DNA of 34,169 nucleotides from CAWUIO01 sp963922455. Its GTDB lineage: Bacteria; Bacteroidota; Bacteroidia; Cytophagales; Microscillaceae. Below are positions 15,306 to 25,300 of this stretch, piece by piece. The position numbers were made by a program, and so were the translations under genes. The stretch covers positions 1 through 34,169 of the forward strand of contig CAWUIO010000073.1 in NCBI GenBank assembly GCA_963922455.1, given 5' to 3'. The first letter of the stretch is position 1. Every line of letters begins with the position of its first letter. A model generated the notes under the pieces. It was given only the letters and a program-made list of their open reading frames with translations. It did not search any database and was not told where the DNA came from.

Positions 15306-15409
15306 TCTGCTTTCTTGGGCTCTTAGCGGGATGACAACACACCTTATGCAGTCCTTCACCAACGTGGGGGCTTGCATACAGGTAGGTTTTACATAAAAAA
15401 TCAGAACCC

Positions 15410-15539
15410 GGCTTAGGGATAGAGCGGCCTGTTTGAGCTCGTGCTGGGCTGTGGGCAAAGGCAGCGAGTAGCGATAGCCCGGCCCGCGCCAGCCCAGGTC
15501 TCCTTAATTGGAAACATGTTTCAAGCGCGGGCAAGCCCC
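15410..15539 (-). repeat. Dispersed structured repeat, copy C
   Basis: Minus-orientation copy with the same blocks as the others (ggcttaggg…, tttgagctcg, gcagcgagtagcgatagccc, ending gcaagcccc). Variable stem gcccgcgc (15482-15489) with gcgcgggc (15525-15532), 8 bp, 35-nt loop. It lies in the 308-bp gap 15306-15613, in which I see nothing else. Confidence 0.8.
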
Positions 15540-15613
15540 TTATCCTCTGAGCTTACTCCTTGCTAAGCTTCTGAAACACTCGCATTTCATAAACCAAACC
15601 ATATACATTTCTT

Positions 15614-16657
15614 ATGAATTATTTTATCTATCTTCTATGCCTATGTCTCCTGAGTATGAACGGAGTATGGGCGCAAAGCAAGACCGGGATTGTTATACCG
15701 GCAAGTGATTCCCTAGGGGCATGGCAAAAGGAATTGAATATACCCGCTTTGGGAATTGCCACCTTAGAATCGGGCAAGCTCAAGTACCTGGAAGTCTTGG
15801 GTGAGTTACAGGCGGGGGTAAAAGCCCCCCAAAATGCGCTTTTTGATGTGGCTTCTCTTAGCAAATCCATCGTGACGATGATGACTTTAAAGCTGGTAAG
15901 TCAAGGCCAATGGGCACTGGATGCCCCGCTTTATCCCTATTGGGTAGATCCGGATGTACAAGCCGATCCCCGGCACAAAAAGCTGACTACCCGGCATGTG
16001 TTGGCCCATCAAACGGGTTTTAAGAACTGGCGTTGGATGGAAGAAAGCCAAAAGCTGACTTTCCATGCGGAGCCGGGTGAGCAAGTAGGCTACTCGGGAG
16101 AGGGATTTGAGTATTTAAAAAAAGCCCTAGAAAATAAGTTTGACAAGCCCTTAACGGAGCTAGTAGACTCCTTGATTTTTAGGCCTTTGGCCATGGAAGA
16201 AAGCTACATGCAATGGGAAGAAGGTATTGATCCTGATCGTATTGCCCTAGGACATAGCCAAGAAGGAGAGGCATTTCCTTACAAAAAAATTGAGGAAGCC
16301 ACCGCTTCAGATGATTTATTGATCACCTTACAAGACTTGGGACTTTTTTGTGAGGATGTTTTGATGCAACGGGGACTGTCTTCTCCTGTCCTTGAAGATA
16401 TGCGCAGCTTACGTAAAGCGTTTAAACCCCAAGTAGGTTTTAGCCTAGGATGGATAGTTTTCCCGGATTTGCCCGGAGGAGAGTATGCTTTATTCAATGC
16501 CGGAGGAGACAAAGGCGTGGGAGCCGTGATTTTATTATTACCGCAATCTCAAAGAGGGCTCATCTTAACCACCAATGGGGATAATGGCCGGGCTTTAATC
16601 TTTAAACTGATCGGGAAAATGCTCAACGTAGGGCCTGCGATTCTTAGTCGTTTATAA
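15614..16657 (+). CDS. Exported serine hydrolase, beta-lactamase fold (paralogue 2, altered third motif)
   Basis: 347 residues with a signal peptide ending near 'GVWAQ' (residue 21). SxxK at S81-K84 ('ASLSKSI') and YSG at Y160-G162 are intact. The third box, HTG in paralogue 11455-12513, is here N295-A296-G297. The rest of the alignment is close ('PYWVDPD', 'RHKKLTTR', 'HQTGFKNWR', 'YSGEGFEYL', 'LPQSQRGLIL'). Loss of the His/Thr pair may change leaving-group or substrate recognition, or weaken activity; family members with other residues at this box exist. It is flanked upstream by repeat copy C. It is probably exported to the periplasm. Confidence 0.85.
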   Translation: MNYFIYLLCLCLLSMNGVWAQSKTGIVIPASDSLGAWQKELNIPALGIATLESGKLKYLEVLGELQAGVKAPQNALFDVASLSKSIVTMMTLKLVSQGQWALDAPLYPYWVDPDVQADPRHKKLTTRHVLAHQTGFKNWRWMEESQKLTFHAEPGEQVGYSGEGFEYLKKALENKFDKPLTELVDSLIFRPLAMEESYMQWEEGIDPDRIALGHSQEGEAFPYKKIEEATASDDLLITLQDLGLFCEDVLMQRGLSSPVLEDMRSLRKAFKPQVGFSLGWIVFPDLPGGEYALFNAGGDKGVGAVILLLPQSQRGLILTTNGDNGRALIFKLIGKMLNVGPAILSRL

Positions 16658-16723
16658 ACCCTTACGCAATGATAAGCATGGGGGCCATGCGGGTATTGGC
16701 CTCCATGTTTGTTTCTCAAAACC

Positions 16724-18214
16724 ATGAAAAAACTACTACACTTTCTTACCCTTGTTTATGTGTTCACTTCTTGTCAAAATGCCAGGCCTCCGCAAGAAGC
16801 AGGTCCTCTGGATACCTTTTCCCGAGAAATGCAAGAACTTCAAAATTATTTTCAAATTCCGGGTATGGCCTTGATGGTCCGGCAAGGCGAGCAAAACCTT
16901 TGGGAAGCGTATCGAGGCTGGGCCGATGTGGAAAAAAAGATCCCTGTAGACTCGGCCACTTTATTTCCCTTGGCGTCCTTGACCAAAATGTATTCGGGGG
17001 TCCTTCTCAAAATGCTAGAAGAAGAGGGAAAACTAAAACTGGAGCATACTATAAAACAATATGTGCCCAAGGCCCCTATAGGTGATTCTATTTTACTTAA
17101 GCACGTGGCCTCCCACACTTCCCAAGGCCAAGTAGGTGAGGAGTTTTATTACAGTAGTCGGTTTAGTTGGCTTAGTCCGGTTTTGGAACAAGCCGGAGGG
17201 AAGAAACTGGAGGACTTGCTCCAGGAAAAAATTCTTCAAAAAGCGGGGCTAAGCCAAACCTTCGTTCTGCGAGACTCTCAGCACGTTGCCCAATGGCCTT
17301 ATGTTTTGGCCCAGCCTTACCTATACGAAGGCAAAACCCAAGCGGGGTTTGTAGACTATGGATATTCAACGGCAGCGGGGCTAGTGGCTACTTTGCCTGA
17401 TTTTAATCGATTTACTCAAGCCCTAAGCAAGGGGAAATTAATTTCTCCCGCCGCTTATGAGGATATGATCCGTCCCTTTTCGGATAAAGTACCTTATGGT
17501 ATGGGGGTATTTTCTCAAACCTATCAAGGGATCGGCTTAGTATGGGCCTATGGGCAGTATGACTGTTATTCTAGTTTATATCTCCATGTGCCCGAAAAAG
17601 ACCTGAGCCTAATCCTTCTCGCCAATAATGCATTGATGAGCGACCCCGCCCGATTGATTTATGGTGATATTTCGTCTTCTTTATTTGCCTTGAGTTTTCT
17701 AAAAAATTGGGTGCTGGGGCAAGAAACAATGCCTTTATTTGAGAAAGCTAGGGCACAAGAGAAAGACTATGCCCAAGAAGCACCTTTGTACCGGGATAAA
17801 CTCCGGGCAGAGGCTTTGGCTCAAGCCTTTATGTCCCGCTTTGATACCAGCGCGTACTTCCGTAGTGCCCAATTGCTTGATACGTTATTTGCCCGCTTCC
17901 CCAAGTATACCGAATATGGGGATCTTCACGTGATGCACACCCTGAATTTTCTAAATACTGTAGCTTTTCACCGAGAAGTACCCCCCTTGGAAAGATTCGG
18001 CCCCCTGCTACCCGAAATCGGAGAAGCACTTCTATCCCAAGACCCCCATAATCCCTACACTTTACTCTATATGGGCTCGTATTATGATGGCCAAGGAGAA
18101 CTAGAAAAGGCCTACCCCTATTTCCAGAGGATCGTCGGGGCATCCAATTTTAGCCGGTTCTGGTATACTCAAGAAGCCGAGAATTGGATAAAAAAACACG
18201 CAGAAGTATTCTAA
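16724..18214 (+). CDS. Serine hydrolase lipoprotein with a C-terminal helical repeat region
   Basis: 496 residues from the ATG at 16724. An in-frame TTG at 16709 is less likely because it puts extra residues before the 'MKKLLHF' signal start. The signal ends in 'FTSC' (Cys17), an acceptable Bacteroidota lipobox. SxxK at S85-K88 ('ASLTKMYS'), with YSS (143-145) at the YxN position. No clear HTG box: the equivalent region reads 'VWAYGQYDCYSS'. Residues ~325-496 are helical. The end, 'PYTLLYMGSYYDGQGELEKAYPYFQRIV', reads as a TPR. Active-site divergence suggests an esterase or peptidase different from its neighbours, or a binding role. It is the fourth beta-lactamase-fold gene of the cluster. 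Confidence 0.8.
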   Translation: MKKLLHFLTLVYVFTSCQNARPPQEAGPLDTFSREMQELQNYFQIPGMALMVRQGEQNLWEAYRGWADVEKKIPVDSATLFPLASLTKMYSGVLLKMLEEEGKLKLEHTIKQYVPKAPIGDSILLKHVASHTSQGQVGEEFYYSSRFSWLSPVLEQAGGKKLEDLLQEKILQKAGLSQTFVLRDSQHVAQWPYVLAQPYLYEGKTQAGFVDYGYSTAAGLVATLPDFNRFTQALSKGKLISPAAYEDMIRPFSDKVPYGMGVFSQTYQGIGLVWAYGQYDCYSSLYLHVPEKDLSLILLANNALMSDPARLIYGDISSSLFALSFLKNWVLGQETMPLFEKARAQEKDYAQEAPLYRDKLRAEALAQAFMSRFDTSAYFRSAQLLDTLFARFPKYTEYGDLHVMHTLNFLNTVAFHREVPPLERFGPLLPEIGEALLSQDPHNPYTLLYMGSYYDGQGELEKAYPYFQRIVGASNFSRFWYTQEAENWIKKHAEVF

Positions 18215-18220
18215 CCCTAA

Positions 18221-18623
18221 ATGCACAAAACTGGTTTTATGAATACATTTATTGGATACTTCATCATCTTAGGTTGTGTCTGCTTAGTAAGTCATCGTGT
18301 CAAAGCCCAGTTTCACTGTACGCCTTGCTATCGGGGGTATGTCATGGGTTTCAAATGGCTCGGGTACCCGATAAGGAGGCTTTCAGTTTATCCAAGATCC
18401 CCTAGATTATATGGAGGAGGTTCTTCATAATTGGAATCTCTTTGGCACTCCTTTATACCGCAGCGCCGATGGCTGGGAGTGCAAGCTTGAGCTTCCCCCC
18501 GGAAAATACCTCTATAAATTTTATATCGATGGAGACTTCATCGCCAACCCCCTCACTCCTAAAGAAAACTTGGTAGGGGATGGCAAGGGGCATGGAGGAT
18601 TGACCATTTTGGAAGTAAAGTAG
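18221..18623 (+). pseudogene. Frameshifted small exported protein with a glycogen-binding (CBM48/AMPK-type) domain
   Basis: A start at 18221 or 18239 gives a convincing signal peptide ('MNTFIGYFIILGCVCLVSHRVKAQ') but the frame then degenerates. The C-terminal part (from ATG 18411, 70 residues) matches the last strands of AMPK1/CBM48 domains: 'WNLFGTPLYRSADGW', 'LPPGKYLYKFYIDGDF', 'NPLTPKENLVGDGKGH'. A third frame between them reads '…DKEAFSLSKIP' and stops exactly at a cccc run near 18399. One extra C there would join it to 'LDYMEEVLHNW' of the CBM part. At least two frame changes therefore separate signal and domain. It may be a decayed gene or carry sequencing errors. Confidence 0.6.
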
Positions 18624-18631
18624 GCGGATTT

Positions 18632-18759
18632 GGGGCTGCCCCCGGAGATGGAACCTACCCACTTGGCCTATTTTCCATCTCCGGGGTCGGGCTTTCGCTA
18701 CTCGCCGGCCCCCGCAGCATCCAGCGGCGGGCTCAAACAGGCCGCTCTATCCCTCAGCC
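18632..18759 (+). repeat. Dispersed structured repeat, copy D (longest stem)
   Basis: Starts ggggctgcccc, 9 bp after the CBM fragment stop, and ends tccctcagcc. The variable stem is a perfect 14 bp (18640-18653 with 18673-18686, 19-nt loop). The second half keeps gggtcgggct, ctactcgcc and ggctcaaacaggccg, with the ctcg/cgag stem replaced by cgccg/cggcg. Confidence 0.82.
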
Positions 18760-19399
18760 ATGGAAGTAGTATTTCAGCAAGAAGTATCATGTATCTTTTT
18801 CGTGTCAAATTAATATTTTTGGCCTGTAATGTTCTCAGCCAAACTGTACTTTTTTGAGATTTTTCTTGTTCAACACTTTCAAAACTTTCATTCATTATTG
18901 TAAAGAAAAAAAAGTCATTTTTCTACACCTCTATCTGGGCTTAGGCTCAAAATGCACCTCAAAACAGGTGGATAATTACCTGCAAAATTCCTTATTGTAT
19001 AATTTAAAGAGAAATAATTAGATTATTTTAATGTTTGTTAAGCTTTCATTTTCAGTCGTTTGTCTAAATAGTTCTATATTTTATCCCTAAAAATCGGCTA
19101 TACTTTTGTATATAAAATTTTTTGAATTAGATTAGTTAACAAAATTACACCAAGTGGTCATTAGAAATTAACCCTATGAGTATTACAATTACTATAATAC
19201 ACGGTAATATATTTGGCAAAAGAATATTGGATCTAACGAATATAAACCTCTTAAAGATCAATCATCTTATTTCTTTCAATTCAGCGATTGCATAAGCTTA
19301 TCCGCCATTGACTTTTTTTAAAGTCTTAATCTCAAACCATTAAAAAAGGATAGGCAATTTCTTCTATTTTCTTATTTATTTAATCTTAACCTTGTTTGT
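18760..19399 (+). other. 640-bp AT-rich non-coding leader of the giant secreted protein
   Basis: No open frame with protein-like composition was found on either strand. A TACTTTTG (19101-19108), matching the Bacteroidota -7 consensus TAnnTTTG, lies 291 bp before the start; no TTTG -33 element at the usual spacing is visible. A weak caggt/acctg hairpin occurs near 18965. The region probably contains the promoter and a long 5' untranslated leader. Confidence 0.4.
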
Positions 19400-22300
19400 A
19401 TGCTACAAGCGATTTACAAAAGGGGGTATTTGACAAAATGCTTCCATGGGGGGGTTACACTCCTTTTATTTGTATTGCTGGCATTTGGCACAAGTTTCGC
19501 CCAAAGCCCTAAAAAGGCCATTTTGGGTGGAGCAGAATGGGCCGAATACGTCAGCGATACGTGTTATGTAGGTCCCGATATGTTCGGGATGTTTATTAAA
19601 AATACCCGCCATACCGAGTTCTGGGATGCGGTTCGGGCCAATGGGGGAAAAATGACCCTAGCTCAGCAGCAAGAATTTGAGCAAATTTCAACGTCGGAGA
19701 TTGTCATTGATTTTGGCCCTGGTTTTGCCCTGTTGGGCGATGATGAGCAAGCTGCCCGGGATGCTTTCCGCTTTGCCGCCGACATTTGGGAAACCGAAGT
19801 CGTTTCCAATGTTCCCATCTTGATTGCGGCCGATTTTGCCAACTTAGGAGGTGGTGTCTTAGGACAAAATGGTTCGCCACGGGTTACCAATGTGCCTAAC
19901 GGGGTACCCGAGTGGAGTTATACCTTAGCGCTAGGAAATGCGATTGCTGGATTTGATCTAGCTCCGGGTACGCCCAATGGAAACCAGACCTACAATACAG
20001 AGTTTAACTGGTATTTCCCAACTGATGGGAACACACCTCCCGGTATCATTGACTTCACTACGGTGGTATTGCACGAGATTGGCCACAGTATGGGTATCGC
20101 CGGACTTTCCAATGGTGGAGGCGGTGTAGGTGGCAACGGAGGTAACAACCCTGCTCCTTGGGATGTTTTCGTAGAACTTGGTGATGGTACTCCCATCTTA
20201 GATTTGGGATTTGGTAGTCCTGAGCAGGTAGCTGCTTTAGTAAGTGGAGACTTGTTTATGAATAGTCCTTTGGCTTTTGCGGCTTTAGGCGGACAAAGAG
20301 CGGCAGTTTTTGCCCCTAATCCCTTCCAGGGAGGCTCAAGCTACTCTCACTGGGATGAAGCAACTTTCCCTCCCGGAAGTGGTAACTCCTTGATGACCCC
20401 TTTTGCTGAAGCAGGATTTGCCAACTTTGATATTGGAGATTTGAACCGGGGCCACCTAGCCGATCAAGGATGGGTCTTGTCCTCCAATTTGGAAAGCCAA
20501 GATGTTGGGGTTTTTGCCGTGTCATCTCCAGTAAGCGATCCGGATTTAGGTACGGAAAGTATTACGGTTACCTTAAGGAACTTTGGAATTGATACCAACT
20601 CTACATCCTTTGATGTAAGCTACTTTGTAGACGGAGGGGCCGTAGTTACCGAAACTTTTACAGGGGAGATTCCACCAGTATCTTCGGTAGACTTTACGTT
20701 TGCTACCCCATTTGATTTCGGAGCCGATGGGACATCGTTTAGCTTGACGGCATTTACATCTTTTATAGGAGATGAAGATTCAAGCAATGACTCCATCACC
20801 GTTAGTATCATCAATCAAGTGCCGGAAATCGATGTACCGGTCACTAGCTTGACCTATGGGGCCTTTGGTATTGGAGATCAAAGTACCCAAGACTTACAGA
20901 TCGATAACCCAGCCGCTGGCGACTTAGCGGGTAATTTGCAGATTACCGATTTGCAATTCAGTAACCCAGATTTCTCCTCAACGGCAACTTTGCCGTTCAC
21001 GGTTGCCCCGGGAAGCTCAGAGAACCTACCGGTTACTTTCTCTCCCAGTGCCCTAGGTGAAATCAGCGGTACGCTTACTTTGGTAAACAATGCTGGGGAA
21101 GGTATCCTTATCTCATTATCTGGGTCAGGGGCAAATCCTGCCATCATTGCGGTATCTACCGATTCTATCAATTCGGTATTGGATCCGGGTCAAACAGAAA
21201 CGCAGACCTTTACAGTAAGCAATAATGGAGAAGCCACTCTAGTATTTGACTTAAGCTTTGGTGATGCGCCAGCTCCGTCAATGGAAGGGGTGAGTGTTGC
21301 CGCGCCTATGACCTCCAACAGCACGATGACCAGTGCCCATACAGGATTACTAAGCCGTAGCCCTAATCCCAATGTAAGCCTAAACTCTATTGGAGAAGAT
21401 GTCGCCTTAGCTAGCGTAAACCCCGATGATTTCATTTATCGCTTGGACGATGGTAGCAGCGATAACAACATCGGAGCGGGTAACAACATTGACCTGCTTA
21501 TCCTAAACTCTTTCCAAACCGTTTCAGGAGCCCAAGTTATCTCGAGCATCGCGGCGGCGGCTTCGGATGGCCCCCCCGGATTGACGGGCCGTTTCATACT
21601 GTTTGAAGATCCTACAGATGATGGAGATCCTAGTGACGCAGTATTGCTGACAGAAGCTACTGGGGTATTCGACAGTCCAGGAACAGATAACTTTGTCAGC
21701 GTCAACATTGAGCCGACCAGTGTAAGCGGGGTCTTCTTCGTTGGATTATTGATTTCCGTACCCGAAGGACCGGATTTATTCCCACTTGCCTTGGACGGTA
21801 CGGCCTCCCAACAATCCTCCTGGGTAGTAGGAAACGAACCGGCGGGTAACTTCAACTTTGACGATCTTACCGCCAATAGCTTGGCTTTGGGACTTATCGA
21901 TGGCTTTAACTTCCCCGGAAACTGGTTACTAAGGGCCAACGGTACCTTCTTCAGTGCCGCTCCCTTATCTGGTTCATTAGCCCAAGGAGAGTCCGTGGAA
22001 GTATCGGTAGATTTATTTGCCGGCGCCCCTGGAGATTACAGCTCCAATATCATCATTGACAACAATGACCCATCCAATAACCAAGTGGTGGTACCCGTAA
22101 ACTTACTGGTCAATGGTTTACCCATCACGGTAGAGCCTACTACGCTGACTTCAAGCTTGCCCCAAGGCCAAACCGAGACGCAAACCTTTACGATGACCAA
22201 TACTAGTAGCAGTGATGTACCCTACGTGATCACTCCGGTAGAAGGAGGCGAGGTACAATCGGTACGCGTAAGCCCGGTAAACAATCAAGTAGCCGCTCCA

Positions 22301-25300
22301 AGTGATCCCCGGACCGAGTTTGTAGCCACGAGCTTAGACTTAACAAGTTCGGCCGCTATATTAGCCCCTCAGCCATTTGAAGCCAATACCGTTCAGTTAG
22401 AAACCGGATTTGAAGATTTCTCCCTGGGAGATATCGATGGTCAGCAAGGTTGGGCTGGACAGTTTGCCAACTGGCAGGTTGAGACCTCCAACCCAGCCAC
22501 CGGAGCCCAGCAAGTACGCAGCTTAGCTGACGGATTAGGCCAAACCTTGGCTTTCTCCCCGGATGTAGGGATTGGGTCTGAAGAATTCTCTTCCCTTTCT
22601 ATGGATTTGAACATTCAAGGATCGGATGTAACCTGGCAAGTAATCCCTCAATCGCCTACGGCTGGTTCGGTAATTACCCGTTTCCAGTACGGAACAGATG
22701 GTAGCCTTTCGGCTTTGGTGGATGATGGTAACGGAAACGCCATTTTTGTCCCAATCAATGCCCCGTCCCCAACTGGATATTTCAACTTGATTATTGAAGT
22801 GGAAAGGGCCACGAGCTTGTTCAGCATTCTGATTGACGGAGAGAACGTATTCACCGGTCAAGGGTTTGCCGGCGATATTGAGCAGTTAGTTATGCTTTCC
22901 TTGATGGAAGTAGCCGGGCCTACCTTGGATTTTGACAATGTTCAAATCATTGACGGCACGGCCGGGGAGTTTGTATCACCGATAACGGCTACGCCAGGTT
23001 CTGGAGTAATCCCGGCCAATGGCACCGTAGAAGTGGAAGTTTTATTTGATGCCAACCAACCCTTTGGCACGTATAATACCGATTTAGTCATTGGCTTTGG
23101 TGAAAACCAAAACTTTGGCACTGTGACCGTCAACACTACCTTGGACGTAACCGGACCTTCTTTCTTAGTAGTAGATCCTACGGTAATACAAGAAGAGGTA
23201 GACTTCGGTCAAGTAAACACCCGCACCTTAAGTTTATCCAACCAAGGAGGCGAGCCGATAGAGTTCACCTTGGATGTGATTGGGGCCGAGGTAAATGCGG
23301 TCACAGAAGGTTTAGATCTAAGCGGCCAGGAAACACTAGGATTTGTACCGGCTACCGATCCGGTTAAATTAGCCGCCGATGTCCGTCGGGACGTAGACGT
23401 GATGCCGGGTACTACGCCTGTCTTTATGGTCTCTGGTGAAGTGATTTTGGAAGAAGACTTCAACAACGGTTTCCCAGAAACTTGGAGTGTCGTAAACGCC
23501 ATCGATAATAGTGTAAGCTGGGGGCTGAGCGAATACGCCAGTGAAGGTATCTACACAGGTACTACAGGCGATGCCGCTACGGCCAGCAGTGACCAGTTTG
23601 GTCCGGCAGCTTACGATACAGAGCTACGTACTCCAGTGATCAATATCGCGGGCAAGAGCAGCTTAATGCTCCAATACACAGCCAATTACCAGAATGTAAT
23701 AGGTAATGATGACTTAGATGTGGATATCAGTACCGATGGAGGAAGTACTTGGACAACCATGCTCAACTGGAGCGAAGACCACGGTGGGTTCCGGGCCACT
23801 CCCGGTGAAGAAGTATTGATTGACGTAAGTCAGTTTGCCGGTTCTGCCGAAGAAGTCATCATCCGATGGAGATATTATAACCTAGCCGATGGTGCATTTG
23901 ACTGGTACGCTCAAATAGATGATGTTACTTTATTTGAAGGAGCTGCCGTATGGCTTACCGTAGGACAAGCCGCGGGAACTGTTGGCGTAGGAGAGACCCT
24001 AGAAATCCCAGTTAGCTTTGACGGTACCGTGGTAGATCCTGGATTCTACGTAGCGGGTATTATTGTAAACAGTGATGCCGCAAACCTTAGCCAAGTAGGG
24101 GTGGTAGCCAGTATGGACTTAAACGAGCCGGCTGTAATCACCGTAGAGCCTACTTCCTTGTCTGATACCTTAACGGTCAATTTAAGTTCTACCCAAACGG
24201 TTACCATCACCAACAGTGGGGAGAGTGCCTTAAACTTCAACATTGCCCGTCAGTTTACGGTAGTAGAACCAGTTACAGATGCCAATGCCCCGGTATTAGT
24301 ATCTAAGGTGAAGCAAGCAAACCCTACGGTTTCCGAAGATTTCATGACTACTTCTTCGCTATTCCGCGTAGGGGGCATGCCTGAATATCTTGGAATCCCT
24401 GGTTACGCAACAGATTTAGAATCCTTCAACCTTGGCGATATCAATGGACAAGGATCTTGGTTTGCCCAGTTTGGCAACTATCAGATTTCCGATGCGAACC
24501 CAAGCGGAGGGGCCCAGCACTTACAGGTAATATCCGATGGATTGGGTAACACGCTTGCCTTCTCCCCTGAGGTTGGAATTGGTTCACAAGCCGTATCTGC
24601 CCTGTCTATGGATGTTTCCATTCAAGGTTTAGGGGCTACTTGGGACATCATCCCGCAGTCACCTACGGCCGAATTGGTAAATACCCGCTTACGTTATAAT
24701 GTAGACGGTACTTGGACGGTACTGGCCCGGGATACTTCGGGGACGAGTGTCTTCTTCCCAATTGATACAGAAACCCCAGCCGGATACTTTAATATCCGTA
24801 TTGAAATTGAACGCGCCACGAGTGCCATGGAGATCTACTTTGACAATACCTTGGTATTCTCGGGAGAAGCCGTTACAGGCAATATAGAGCAATTGGTATT
24901 CCTATCCTTTATGGAAGTAGCTGGCCCAAGTTTGGAAGTGGACAATATCCAAATCTTGGATGGTGTACCATTCTTCTCTACCAGCCCTACCTCGGGTAGC
25001 GTAGCGGGTGGGTCCAGTGTAGATATAGATGTTACTTTTGACGCCACCGGCCTAACTTCGGGTGTGTATACCGATGCTTTCATCGTATCGAGCAATGATC
25101 TGACGCAGCCTGAAGTACAGGTAGACTTAGAATTGACCGTAGAAGATCCACCACTTATTTCGGTAGATCCAGATACGATCAACGAGATCCTCCCTCAAGG
25201 AGCCACTTCCACGCGAACGCTTAGCATAAGCAACAGCGGAGAAGCCGATTTGGAATTCACGATTGATGTCGTGGCCCAAGAAACCGGGACTACGCAAATG

